64,000 bases of DNA from assembly GCA_002371465.1 (NCBI GenBank), contig DFIU01000005.1, forward strand, positions 21,177 to 85,176, written 5' to 3'. Both the position numbers and the translations under genes were made by a program. This DNA is from Lachnospiraceae bacterium UBA3689. GTDB taxonomy: Bacteria > Bacillota > Clostridia > Lachnospirales > Lachnospiraceae. The notes under the pieces are model-generated. The model did not search any database. It was given only the letters and a program-made list of their open reading frames with translations, and had not been told where the DNA came from. Below are positions 1 through 8,348 of the stretch, piece after piece (within the stretch, counting starts at the first letter, position 1; each line of letters opens with the position of its first letter).

Positions 1-713
1 GCCTCCAGCACATCCCCGGGAATCTGCGTCAGCCCCGTGATATAGATCAGCATGATATAGCCGCCGTACTGCCACAGGTAGACAACCACGATGGCAATCA
101 GAGCCGGCTTTGACTGAGACAGGATGGAAGCGGAAGTGTTGGTCATCTTGGTCAGAACGTTGTTGAACACGAACTGCCAGATATAACCGAGGACAATGCC
201 GCCGATCAGGTTGGGCAGGAAGTATGCTGCCCGGAAGAATCCGGTTGCCTTAATCGCCGATGTGCAGAGAAGAGCCAACAGGAAGCCGACCAGGTTGATC
301 AGTACCATATTTAACACAACAAAGATGAAGGTGATTAAAATAGAGTACAGAAATGCGGGATCATGGAACATGGTGGAGTAATTCGCCAATCCGACATTTT
401 TTGTAATCGCGACACCGGTCCAGTCGGTAAAGGAGTAGCCGATACCGAGGACAAGCGGGATGATAACCGTCACCGCAAAGGTAAAAAGAAGCGGAAACAG
501 AAATATAATATAGACAATCTTTCTGTGATTCTTAGGTGTCGGAAAGAGGTAGAGCCCCACAAAGAAGCCAATCATTCCCACCACCAAAAGCGCGCCGCGC
601 CCCTTAAAGCCCGAACCGGTAAAGTCCAGGGCAAGAGCGGCAAACAGCAGAATCAGTGAAGCTGCCATAACGGCGATGGATAACGCCTTAGACGCCACTG
701 TGTTTGCTTTCAT
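1..713 (-). CDS. Sugar ABC transporter permease, MalF/UgpA type (partial at window start)
   Basis: The frame reads from an ATG at 713 to the window edge with no stop, giving about 237 residues of an inner-membrane permease. The N-terminal part is a run of hydrophobic segments, and the visible end contains a stretch ending in GLTQIPGDVLEA, the beginning of the EAA loop that docks on the ATPase in carbohydrate permeases. GAGGAGG lies upstream of the start. It sits downstream of the binding lipoprotein at 834-2165, so the two belong to one importer. The partner MalG-type permease is expected outside the window. The extended N-terminus with two early hydrophobic segments resembles MalF rather than the shorter UgpA form. 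The substrate is inferred only from the neighbouring GH13 glucosidases. Confidence 0.9.
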   Translation of the reverse strand, partial: MKANTVASKALSIAVMAASLILLFAALALDFTGSGFKGRGALLVVGMIGFFVGLYLFPTPKNHRKIVYIIFLFPLLFTFAVTVIIPLVLGIGYSFTDWTGVAITKNVGLANYSTMFHDPAFLYSILITFIFVVLNMVLINLVGFLLALLCTSAIKATGFFRAAYFLPNLIGGIVLGYIWQFVFNNVLTKMTNTSASILSQSKPALIAIVVVYLWQYGGYIMLIYITGLTQIPGDVLE

Positions 714-773
714 ACTGCAATCCTCCTCTGGCTTGGGCAATGCGCTTTATGCACATCGCCAAGAAGCTTATGG

Positions 774-804
774 AAAAAGCGGACGGCGGTTTTGACCGCC
801 GCCC
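774..804 (-). terminator. Intercistronic hairpin between binding protein and permease
   Basis: Arms 781-790 and 795-804 pair over ten bases with one mismatch around a four-base loop. On the minus strand they are followed by a short T-run (774-778). Its position after the lipoprotein gene and before the permease suggests partial termination or 3'-end protection of the binding-protein transcript. Confidence 0.65.
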
Positions 805-833
805 GTTTCATACTTTACAAAAGTTTTTTCTTA

Positions 834-2165
834 TTATGAAGCGTAGTACTGTTTGGAAACCTGTTCGATCGTTGATGCGAAGGTCTCAGCATCCGGAATA
901 TTTCCTGCTGCAAAATCCTGGAAGACAACACCGAGCGCGTTCTGGGCAAGACCTTCCTTATTTCCAAGCCAGTGCCAGGAGGAAGTCTTTTCTGCCTTTG
1001 TATAGTCCGTGATGGTCTGAGCAAAGGGATCTGACGCGACATAGGTGCAGGACTTGAATGGGGAAACAAATCCGGCTTTATTCACCAGAATATCCTGCCC
1101 CTTGTCCTCGGAGCACCACTGTAAGAACTTCTTTGCCTCTTCCGTATTATCATTCTGGAATACAGCCCACCAGGACGGAGAATTGGTCAGGATGGTATCC
1201 TGTCCCTCTTCAAATGCGTAGGGAACCATGCCAACCTTAAAGTCGCCTGCCGCATCATAAGCTTCCTTATCGTCAGAGGTCATGGTTGCGCCAATCCAGG
1301 ATCCCTGGGTTACAAAGGCATACTTGCCGGATGCAAAATTCAGAATCTGCTGATCATAGGTGCCGGACACCAAAATTGCAGGATCGGAGTACTGGTTGAA
1401 CAGGGCTACCATATCCGCGAACTTGCCGAAACGATCCTTGTCGATGGAGCCGTCCTTGGACAGCATATCGTAATAAGTGGAGTCATCACGCTTAAGACCG
1501 CCGTCTTCGTAGACGCCAAAGAGGTGATTTCCGGTTGACCAGTAAAGGTTTGTCGCCTCTGCACAATAACCGATCACGGCTGTCAGCCCCAGCTCATCCT
1601 TCTTGGCATCGATAGTCTCAAAAGCTTTCTTCATGGAATCCGGACCGGTGATCGACTTGGGATCAACGCCTGCCTTTTCAAGAACATCTGCATTGTAAGC
1701 CAGACCGATTGCCTCCGTTGTATACGGGAAACCGATTACCTTGCCGTCAGCATCCGTGTAGGCTGCATCCGTATCCTTGACCCATGCCTGATCAGACATG
1801 TCAGCCAGCTTGCCTTCCCAGTTAGCGAAGTCTGTCGCGCCGCCGTTTACAAAGATATCCGGCATATTGTCAGCCTGATAATACCCCTTCAGGGTTCCCT
1901 GGATATCCACGCCGCCGCCCATTGACTCAATCTGGACATCGACGCCGGTCTCTTCCTTGTACTTTGCCGCCAGTTCCTTGAGCTGGGCATCGACTTCGAT
2001 CTTGCCATTTACAAGACGAAGTGATTTTCCGCTGCCGCCCGCTGTACTGGAAGCCTCTTTTGTACTGCCGGATGCCGCCGTACTGCTTGTTGATGAGCCG
2101 CCGCAGCCTGCCAGCCCCGCTGCCATGACGCCGGCTAAAGCAAGTGCCAAAACCTGTTTTTTCAT
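834..2165 (-). CDS. Sugar ABC transporter substrate-binding lipoprotein (MalE-like)
   Basis: This 443-residue protein starts with a lipoprotein signal peptide (MKKQ, a hydrophobic stretch, then LAGC with Cys21 as the lipidation site) and a Ser/Thr/Gly-rich linker. The mature part is a family 1 extracellular solute-binding protein, with recognisable PDIFVNGG and FAADMVALF-like segments and a C-terminal SKQYYAS. The start at 2165 is chosen because AAAGGAGA lies just upstream; the ten extra codons further upstream include this ribosome site. It would deliver an alpha-glucan oligosaccharide to the permease encoded at 1-713. The divergent palindromes at 2189-2251 and the adjacent LacI gene suggest repression in the absence of sugar. 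The exact ligand cannot be read from sequence. Confidence 0.93.
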   Translation of the reverse strand: MKKQVLALALAGVMAAGLAGCGGSSTSSTAASGSTKEASSTAGGSGKSLRLVNGKIEVDAQLKELAAKYKEETGVDVQIESMGGGVDIQGTLKGYYQADNMPDIFVNGGATDFANWEGKLADMSDQAWVKDTDAAYTDADGKVIGFPYTTEAIGLAYNADVLEKAGVDPKSITGPDSMKKAFETIDAKKDELGLTAVIGYCAEATNLYWSTGNHLFGVYEDGGLKRDDSTYYDMLSKDGSIDKDRFGKFADMVALFNQYSDPAILVSGTYDQQILNFASGKYAFVTQGSWIGATMTSDDKEAYDAAGDFKVGMVPYAFEEGQDTILTNSPSWWAVFQNDNTEEAKKFLQWCSEDKGQDILVNKAGFVSPFKSCTYVASDPFAQTITDYTKAEKTSSWHWLGNKEGLAQNALGVVFQDFAAGNIPDAETFASTIEQVSKQYYAS

Positions 2166-2188
2166 AAGTCTCCTTCTCCTTTCAAGCT

Positions 2189-2202
2189 GAAACATGCGTT
2201 TC
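2189..2202. promoter_or_regulatory. Palindrome in the lipoprotein leader, candidate LacI-family operator
   Basis: GAAAC and GTTTC arms flank a four-base centre, immediately upstream of the ribosome site of the binding-protein gene. Size and symmetry suit a LacI-family operator, and the adjacent gene encodes such a regulator. The link is inferred. Confidence 0.4.
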
Positions 2203-2208
2203 TTTTAT

Positions 2209-2251
2209 GCAAAAGTGCCATGTAATTCCAATTTATACTGGAAACTTTTGC
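2209..2251. promoter_or_regulatory. Nested inverted repeats upstream of the ABC operon
   Basis: Outer arms GCAAAAGT (2209-2216) and ACTTTTGC (2244-2251) enclose inner arms TTCCA (2226-2230) and TGGAA (2239-2243). They lie between the LacI gene and the binding-protein gene, where an operator or promoter would be expected. The arrangement could be a regulator site or an RNA hairpin. Confidence 0.4.
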
Positions 2252-2381
2252 GCTTAAGTTATTTCTAAAATACCAAACCAGCCAAAATTTTCAAGTACTC
2301 AAAGTAAAATTCAGGCAGTTCAGCTCCATGTTTTCACGATTAGCACAAAAACAGGTTCTTAAATTTGTTCAAATTCACAAA

Positions 2382-3416
2382 CTACTTTTCCGAAAGGGTT
2401 CGGACGCTGTCCCTTTCAATCAGCCTGGTTCCCAGATTCAGCATGCTGGTTTGCGCCCTCTTTCCATCGATCATCTCGCACAGGGTACGAACCGCCAGCC
2501 GCCCCTTTTCTGCAATATCCTGACTGACCGTCGTCAGAGCCGGGCTGGCCAGGTCGGCAACGGCATTATTGTCAAATCCGACCACAGACAGATCCTCCGG
2601 TACACGGATCCCTGATTCCCGACAGGCATTCATCAGATGGATGGCGGAGCTGTCATCGCAGCAAAACACTGCCGTGTAGCCAGCCGAAATGGCATGGGCA
2701 AAGTCTGTATACTTCCCGGGTTCCGCACTTCCTTCCCGGAATCTTCTGAAAAAGCCCTGATTCGATTTAGCAAAACCGGCATCCTCCATCGCCTTTTTAT
2801 AGCCCTCATAGCGGTGTATATCGGTTCCCAGCAGATTGCGGGTAAGAAAGGCAATCTTTTGATGTCCCTTACTGATCAGATACCGGACCGCGTCATACGC
2901 CGCTTTTTCATCATCAAGCCCGATATTGACCGTCTTCCCGTCCGAAATAATTTTTTTACTGGTCAGATAGGTGTCCACCAGCGCCATCGGTTTTTTATAG
3001 GCACGTTTGAACTGATAAAGATCTCCCTCTTCCATGGCAAAGAGAATCAGCCCGTCAACATTCCAGGAATGAACGAAGCGGATCAGCTCTTCCGTATTGT
3101 CTGAAATGTAGAGCATCATGAAATAACCGGCTTTTTGAATAGCGGTCTCAAGGCTTCCAATCAGGGATGAGACAAAGGGATCTTCAAAAATATTATAATG
3201 CTCATAGTATTCAGCCTTAAGGACCACCCCGATGATATTGGATCGCTGAAGAGCCAGATTCTGTGCATTCTGGTTGGGGACAAAATGAATCTCATCGAGG
3301 TACTTTCGGACTTTTTCGACCGTCGTCTCGGAGACTTCTTTTGTTTTCCCATGAATCACATTGGAAACCGTGGTCGGGCTCATATTTAGTTTTTCTGCAA
3401 CTTCTTTGATGGTCAT
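2382..3416 (-). CDS. LacI family transcriptional regulator
   Basis: This 344-residue protein begins with the LacI helix-turn-helix (residues 1-20, TIKEVAEKLNMSPTTVSNVI) and hinge, followed by a periplasmic-binding-protein-like effector domain (about 60-335) containing the YEGYKKAMEDAG and PEDLSVVGFDN segments typical of the family. Length is normal. It would bind a sugar or sugar phosphate and control the transporter genes on its left, the glucosidase genes on its right, or both. It is on the same strand as the transporter, with its own upstream region at 3417-3747. Two palindromic clusters, one on each side of the gene, are candidate operators. Confidence 0.93.
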   Translation of the reverse strand: MTIKEVAEKLNMSPTTVSNVIHGKTKEVSETTVEKVRKYLDEIHFVPNQNAQNLALQRSNIIGVVLKAEYYEHYNIFEDPFVSSLIGSLETAIQKAGYFMMLYISDNTEELIRFVHSWNVDGLILFAMEEGDLYQFKRAYKKPMALVDTYLTSKKIISDGKTVNIGLDDEKAAYDAVRYLISKGHQKIAFLTRNLLGTDIHRYEGYKKAMEDAGFAKSNQGFFRRFREGSAEPGKYTDFAHAISAGYTAVFCCDDSSAIHLMNACRESGIRVPEDLSVVGFDNNAVADLASPALTTVSQDIAEKGRLAVRTLCEMIDGKRAQTSMLNLGTRLIERDSVRTLSEK

Positions 3417-3747
3417 GACTTGCTATCTTCTGTTCTTTCTATATCGTGTTATATTCATTCACCAAAACTATACCATCTGCATTTTTATGGCACTAGCTTT
3501 TTCCAAAAGAATCTTCTTCAAATGTTACTTTTTCCCGAAAACCTTGTCCGTTTCAGGGCTCTATTTCCTGCTGCAATTTCACAATTTATGTTTTACAATA
3601 TCAAAATAGCATCATTTTTTGTCAAATTAATAAGAGATATTTCCAATACCCTGTCATAAACTATTAATAGCTAGAAGTTCGGGCAGCAAAAGAATTGCTC
3701 TTTCGCTCTTTCAAGCGAACTCAAAATCTATATCCTGGAGGTATCAC
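3417..3747. other. 331-bp divergent intergenic region with two palindromes
   Basis: No gene is seen. This AT-rich stretch separates the LacI gene (leftward) from the GH13 operon (rightward), so it should hold both promoters. It contains the perfect ten-base palindrome CTATTAATAG at 3661-3670 and the inverted repeat TTCGCT/AGCGAA at 3702-3719, both upstream of the GGAGG ribosome site of the gene at 3748. I could not fix a convincing -35/-10 pair. Confidence 0.5.
3661..3719. promoter_or_regulatory. Two palindromes upstream of the first GH13 gene
   Basis: CTATTAATAG (3661-3670) is a perfect palindrome, and TTCGCT (3702-3707) pairs with AGCGAA (3714-3719). Both lie 30-90 bases ahead of the first glucosidase gene. 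They could be operators for the LacI regulator or for the AraC regulator encoded in the same operon. Assignment is inference. Confidence 0.35.
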
Positions 3748-5424
3748 ATGGCTCAAGAAAAGCATACATGGTGGAAAGAAGCCGTAATCTATCAGATCTA
3801 TCCACGTTCCTTTGCGGATTCCAACGGCGACGGCATCGGCGACCTGAACGGAATCACCGAGCACCTGCCCTATCTCGAAAAGCTGGGCATTGACGTAATA
3901 TGGCTGTCACCGGTGTACCGTTCCCCTAACGACGACAACGGTTACGACATCTCGGACTATCGGGACATTATGACAGAGTTCGGGACCATGGAGGACTTCG
4001 ACCGGATGCTCAAGGAGGCACACCGCCATCATATCCGGATCGTCATGGATCTCGTGGTCAACCATACATCCGACGAGCACGCCTGGTTTATCGAAAGCCG
4101 CAAATCAAAGGACAATCCCTACCGTGATTACTACATCTGGAAGGATCCCAAAAACGGGAAAGAGCCCAACAACTGGGAGTCCTGCTTCAGCGGCTCCGCG
4201 TGGCAGTTCGACGAGGCGACCGGTCAGTACTATCTCCACTGCTTTTCAAAGAAGCAGCCGGATCTCAACTGGGAAAATCCCAAGGTGCGCGACGAAGTAT
4301 TCGACATGATGAACTGGTGGTGCGAAAAGGGCATCGACGGCTTCCGCATGGACGTCATCAGCATGATCAGCAAGGATCCGGCTTACCCGGATGGTCCGGT
4401 CAATGACGGCGTATACGGGGATCTGAATCCTTACGTCTGCAACGGGCCTCACGTTCACGAATATCTGGAGGAAATGAACCGCCGGGTTCTGTCCAAATAC
4501 GACATCATGACGGTTGGCGAGGCGGCAGGCGTCACGATCGATGAAGCCAAGAAGTACGCGAACAGCAATGAGTCTGAACTGAACATGGTCTTTCATTTTG
4601 AACACACCGATGGCTCCGCCAATTCCGATTCCATCATCGGAAAATGGACTTACAATCCGCCCAAGCTCAGCTATGTCCGCGGCATCCTCAATAAATGGCA
4701 GGTAGAGCTGGAAGGAAAAGCCTGGGGTTCCCTCTATTGGGACAACCATGACCAGCCGCGCGCCGTCTCCCGTTTTGGCAATGACGATCCCAAGTGGCGC
4801 GTCCTTTCCGCAAAAATGGTCGCGACTGTCCTGCACATGCAAAAAGGCACGCCCTATGTCTACCAGGGAGAAGAGATCGGCATGACCAACATGCATTTCT
4901 CATCCGTGAAGGACTGCAACGATATTGAAGAGAAAAATGCCTACCAGCAGTACGTCGTGGACCATCATATGATCTCATCGGAAGATATGCTGAAGTGCTT
5001 CGATGCGATCGGCAGGGACAACGCAAGAACACCCATGCAGTGGAACGCAAAAGAACATGCCGGTTTCACGACCGGGACGCCTTGGTTTACCGTCAATCCG
5101 AATTACAAGGAAATTAATACCGAAGCGGCTCTTGCGGATCCGGATTCCGTCTTCTACTACTATCAGAAGCTGATCTATCTTCGCCACACCACGCCGATTA
5201 TCGTTTACGGCGTTTTCCATCCCCTGCTTGAGGACAGTGACTGCGTCTATGCCTATGAAAGAACGCTGGATAGACAGACTTTGACGGTTGCCTGCAACTG
5301 GACCGATCGCGAAGTGGAGTGTCACGTCCTGGACGGCATCGAGGGCGAGGAGCTGATCTCGAATTACACGGACCACAAGGTCGGCGTTTTGCAGCCCTAT
5401 GAAGCGCGAGTGATTCTTCACTGA
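3748..5424 (+). CDS. GH13 alpha-glucosidase, oligo-1,6-glucosidase type
   Basis: This 558-residue cytoplasmic enzyme of the GH13_31 type shows the full GH13 motif set: the DSNGDGIGDL metal-binding loop near residue 24, DLVVNH near 101, GFRMDV with nucleophile Asp202, TVGE with acid/base Glu258, and NHDQPR with Asp335. No signal peptide is present. The residue after the nucleophile is Val, which in characterised enzymes goes with alpha-1,6 cleavage (isomaltose, panose), whereas Thr or Ala goes with alpha-1,4. A GGAGG site precedes the ATG. The stop overlaps the next start by one base (TGATG), so the AraC regulator is translationally coupled. Linkage preference is inferred from one residue; a dextran or sucrose glucosidase is also possible. 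Confidence 0.93.
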   Translation: MAQEKHTWWKEAVIYQIYPRSFADSNGDGIGDLNGITEHLPYLEKLGIDVIWLSPVYRSPNDDNGYDISDYRDIMTEFGTMEDFDRMLKEAHRHHIRIVMDLVVNHTSDEHAWFIESRKSKDNPYRDYYIWKDPKNGKEPNNWESCFSGSAWQFDEATGQYYLHCFSKKQPDLNWENPKVRDEVFDMMNWWCEKGIDGFRMDVISMISKDPAYPDGPVNDGVYGDLNPYVCNGPHVHEYLEEMNRRVLSKYDIMTVGEAAGVTIDEAKKYANSNESELNMVFHFEHTDGSANSDSIIGKWTYNPPKLSYVRGILNKWQVELEGKAWGSLYWDNHDQPRAVSRFGNDDPKWRVLSAKMVATVLHMQKGTPYVYQGEEIGMTNMHFSSVKDCNDIEEKNAYQQYVVDHHMISSEDMLKCFDAIGRDNARTPMQWNAKEHAGFTTGTPWFTVNPNYKEINTEAALADPDSVFYYYQKLIYLRHTTPIIVYGVFHPLLEDSDCVYAYERTLDRQTLTVACNWTDREVECHVLDGIEGEELISNYTDHKVGVLQPYEARVILH

Positions 5425-6350
5425 TGACCATTCGTACAGAGATTCCGAAGCGTCCGCCGGAATTTGAAGAAACAAGACAGCAGGGATACGCAACGTTCCC
5501 CTGCTCCATGTATTTTGCGGACGATCCGGCAGATGAGGAGCATGTGCCCTTTCTGACCAAGCCGCACTGGCACGGAGCGATCGAATTCATTCATTTTAAA
5601 AAGGGAACCTTTCACTTAAGCATCGATATGAAGACGGACACCATCAGCTCTGACTGCTATGCGGTCGTGGGCAGCGGGCTCCTGCATTCGATCCAAAGCG
5701 ACGCCCTTTATCACGAATCCGCCCTGCTCTTTCATCCGTCCATCCTGTCGACAAGGAACATGGACGCATCGGAAAATCGGCTGGTGGCGCCTTTGATGAA
5801 TGGGGATTTTACCCTCCCGACTCTGATCACGCCGGATATGAAGGGATTTGAACATTTCGATTTCGCCTATCGAAGCACGGAAGCGCTGTTTGCTGCGGAA
5901 CATGATCTTCACGGTGATCAGTATACCCTGCACACGCCAATTGCCCAGCTGAAGGCAAAATCCTATGTGATGCTGATGATCGCCTTTTTCGCGGAAAACG
6001 GGCTTTTGACCGCCGCCAAAAAAGTACCCAACCCCCAGGCGGAGGCACTGAAATCCGTTCTGACCTATGTCGGCAGCCACTACACGGAGAAGATCTATAT
6101 CCGACAGCTCGCCGATATCATGAATCTCAACGTGCAGTATTTCAGCCGCTTCTTCAAACGGGCCGTCGGGCGTACGCCGATCGAATACATCAACGAAGTC
6201 CGCATCCGGCACGCGGTCTCGCTCCTGACGCAGACGGACCTCTCCGTTCTGGACATCGCTTCTGCCTCCGGCTTCGACAATGTCAGTCACTTCAACAAGA
6301 TTTTCAAACGCTCCACCGGGATGAAACCCCTGGAGTACCGCAACGCCTAA
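5424..6350 (+). CDS. AraC family transcriptional regulator
   Basis: This 308-residue protein has an N-terminal cupin-type sensing domain (about 20-160, with a KPHWHGAIEF segment) and a C-terminal double helix-turn-helix (about 205-305) with IRQLADIMNLNVQYFSRFFK and the family signature near GFDNVSHFNKIFKRSTGMKP. It overlaps the stop of the GH13 gene before it and precedes a second GH13 gene by 112 bases, so it probably activates this glucosidase cluster in response to a sugar. Direct targets are inferred. Confidence 0.92.
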   Translation: MTIRTEIPKRPPEFEETRQQGYATFPCSMYFADDPADEEHVPFLTKPHWHGAIEFIHFKKGTFHLSIDMKTDTISSDCYAVVGSGLLHSIQSDALYHESALLFHPSILSTRNMDASENRLVAPLMNGDFTLPTLITPDMKGFEHFDFAYRSTEALFAAEHDLHGDQYTLHTPIAQLKAKSYVMLMIAFFAENGLLTAAKKVPNPQAEALKSVLTYVGSHYTEKIYIRQLADIMNLNVQYFSRFFKRAVGRTPIEYINEVRIRHAVSLLTQTDLSVLDIASASGFDNVSHFNKIFKRSTGMKPLEYRNA

Positions 6351-6462
6351 CTGCACTTTATTTTTAATGCAATCGCAGCGTTTCAACCATACAAGGTCAG
6401 AATAGTTTCAAAAATCGCACCTATAACTGGGGCACAGTCCCCGGAATTGAGAGGACAAGCAG

Positions 6463-8133
6463 ATGAAAAAGCAGTGGTGGCACAAGAAGGTTGCCTATCA
6501 GATCTATCCGAAGAGCTTTGCCGATTCCAACGGAGACGGCATTGGCGATCTTCGCGGCATCATCGGAAAATTGGATTATTTAAAGGAGCTGGGCGTGGAC
6601 ATCGTCTGGCTCTCTCCGATCTACGCATCTCCCCTGGCTGACCAGGGCTACGATATCGCGGATTACTACCGGATCGATCCCCGGTTCGGGACCATGGACG
6701 ACATGGACGAGCTGCTGAAGGAGGCGCACAAGCGCGGTATCAGCATTTTGATGGATCTGGTCGTCAACCACTGCTCCGACGAGCATGAGTGGTTCCGCAA
6801 GGCATGCCAGGATCCGGAAGGGAAATATGGAAAGTATTTCTATCTGGAGCATACCTCCGATCCGACGACCCTCTGCAACTGGAGATCCTATTTCGGCGGC
6901 TCGGTCTGGGAGAAATTGCCCGGTCACGAGGATTACTACTACCTGCACGTCTTCCACAGGAAGCAGCCGGATCTCAACTGGGAAAATCCCGAGCTTCGCG
7001 AGGACATTTATAAAATGATCAACTGGTGGCTGGACAAGGGGCTGGACGGTTTCCGCCTCGACGCCATCATCAATATCAAGAAGGCGCTGCCCTTTAAAAA
7101 TTATCCGGCTGACCGCGACGACGGGCTGGCTGCCTGCACGACCCAGCTCCACGACGCGGAGGGCATCGGGGCATTTTTGGGAGAAATGCGCGACCGCTGC
7201 TTCAAGCCTCACAACGCCTTTACCGTCGGCGAGGTTTTCAATGAAAAAGAGGAGGAGCTCCCGGATTTCATCGGTGATAACGGATATTTTTCCTCCATGT
7301 ACGATTTTTTGGAGACGGTCTTCGGGCAGAGTCAGAAGGGCTGGCAGGATAACCGCGACATCACACCCGACGATTACCGCAACTGTGTCTTCGCCACTCA
7401 GAAGAAAATTGCGGACATCGGCATGATTTCCAACATCATCGAAAATCACGACGAGCCGCGCGGCGTTTCCCGCTACATTCCGGAGGGCGATATCACACCG
7501 GTCAGCAAGAAGATGCTGGCGACCGTCTATTTCCTGCTCAAGGGGCTGCCCTGGATCTATCAGGGTCAGGAAATCGGCATGGAGAATCTGAAGATTTCCT
7601 CTATCGATGAGGTCGATGACATTTCCTCCATCGATTCCTACCAGGTCGCGCTCAAGGCCGGAGTATCTGAGCAGGACGCCCTCCGCATGATCGAAAAATA
7701 CGGTCGCGACAACGCCCGGACCCCCTTCCAGTGGAATACTTCTGACCATGCCGGCTTTACAACCGGTCAGCCCTGGCTGCGGGTCAACCCCAACTACCCG
7801 GAGATCAACTTCGCTGACCAGGAGCAGGACCCGGAATCCATTTTCCACTATTATCAGAAACTGATCCGGCTCAGAAAGAGCGAGAAGTACGGCGACACGC
7901 TTGTTTACGGAGACCTGGTTCCCTATCTTGCCGATCAGCACAACGTCATGGCGTATTTCCGCCAGACAGAGGGGCAGAAACTGCTGGTCATCGCCAATTA
8001 TCAGAGTGAGCCGCGCAAGCTTCCGCTGCCGGGGACGGTCAAAAAGGTGCTGCTGAGCAATCTCGATTCCGTAAAATACGACGAAACTTCCGTCAGCCTG
8101 GAGGGCTACCAGGTCGCGGTCGTGGAACTTTGA
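6463..8133 (+). CDS. GH13 alpha-glucosidase, second copy
   Basis: This 556-residue cytoplasmic GH13 enzyme is clearly related to the one at 3748 but not identical. It shows DSNGDGIGDL, LDLVVNH-like region I, GFRLDA with nucleophile Asp200, TVGE with acid/base Glu257, and ENHDEPR with Asp330. The residue after the nucleophile is Ala rather than Val, so its preferred linkage may be alpha-1,4 (maltose, sucrose) where its neighbour prefers alpha-1,6. GAGAGGA upstream supports the ATG at 6463. A strong hairpin at 8208-8251 ends the operon. The specificity difference is an inference from one subsite residue. Confidence 0.93.
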   Translation: MKKQWWHKKVAYQIYPKSFADSNGDGIGDLRGIIGKLDYLKELGVDIVWLSPIYASPLADQGYDIADYYRIDPRFGTMDDMDELLKEAHKRGISILMDLVVNHCSDEHEWFRKACQDPEGKYGKYFYLEHTSDPTTLCNWRSYFGGSVWEKLPGHEDYYYLHVFHRKQPDLNWENPELREDIYKMINWWLDKGLDGFRLDAIINIKKALPFKNYPADRDDGLAACTTQLHDAEGIGAFLGEMRDRCFKPHNAFTVGEVFNEKEEELPDFIGDNGYFSSMYDFLETVFGQSQKGWQDNRDITPDDYRNCVFATQKKIADIGMISNIIENHDEPRGVSRYIPEGDITPVSKKMLATVYFLLKGLPWIYQGQEIGMENLKISSIDEVDDISSIDSYQVALKAGVSEQDALRMIEKYGRDNARTPFQWNTSDHAGFTTGQPWLRVNPNYPEINFADQEQDPESIFHYYQKLIRLRKSEKYGDTLVYGDLVPYLADQHNVMAYFRQTEGQKLLVIANYQSEPRKLPLPGTVKKVLLSNLDSVKYDETSVSLEGYQVAVVEL

Positions 8134-8207
8134 AGCAATCTAATATTCAAGCGGCGATGAATGGCAGATTTATAAGCCTTAAAACATAACTTTGTCAGCA
8201 CATAAAA

Positions 8208-8251
8208 ATACCGGCAGGACGCTCGAGTTACATCGGGCATCCTGCCGGTAT
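8208..8251. terminator. Strong hairpin between convergent genes
   Basis: A perfect twelve-base inverted repeat (8208-8219 and 8240-8251) built on ATACCGGCAGGA lies between the GH13 gene and the convergent decarboxylase gene. A-rich sequence on the left and T-rich on the right suit a bidirectional terminator. Confidence 0.8.
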
Positions 8252-8348
8252 ATCTTATTTCTCCCTTCATTGCGGCACATAGCTGATCGGATGTTCAAGG
8301 AACTACTCCTATATCGGAAGGGCTAGCACCTTCTCGGCGCCCAGAAGG

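Noticed and set aside
5616..6386. An antisense frame of 256 codons in the AraC gene
   Set aside because: It is the reverse complement of a well-supported AraC family gene and has no domain of its own.
6580..7941. A 453-codon antisense frame inside the second GH13 gene
   Set aside because: It is a mirror of codon bias in the GH13 gene; it lacks a start site and any recognisable motif, whereas the plus-strand gene has all GH13 motifs.
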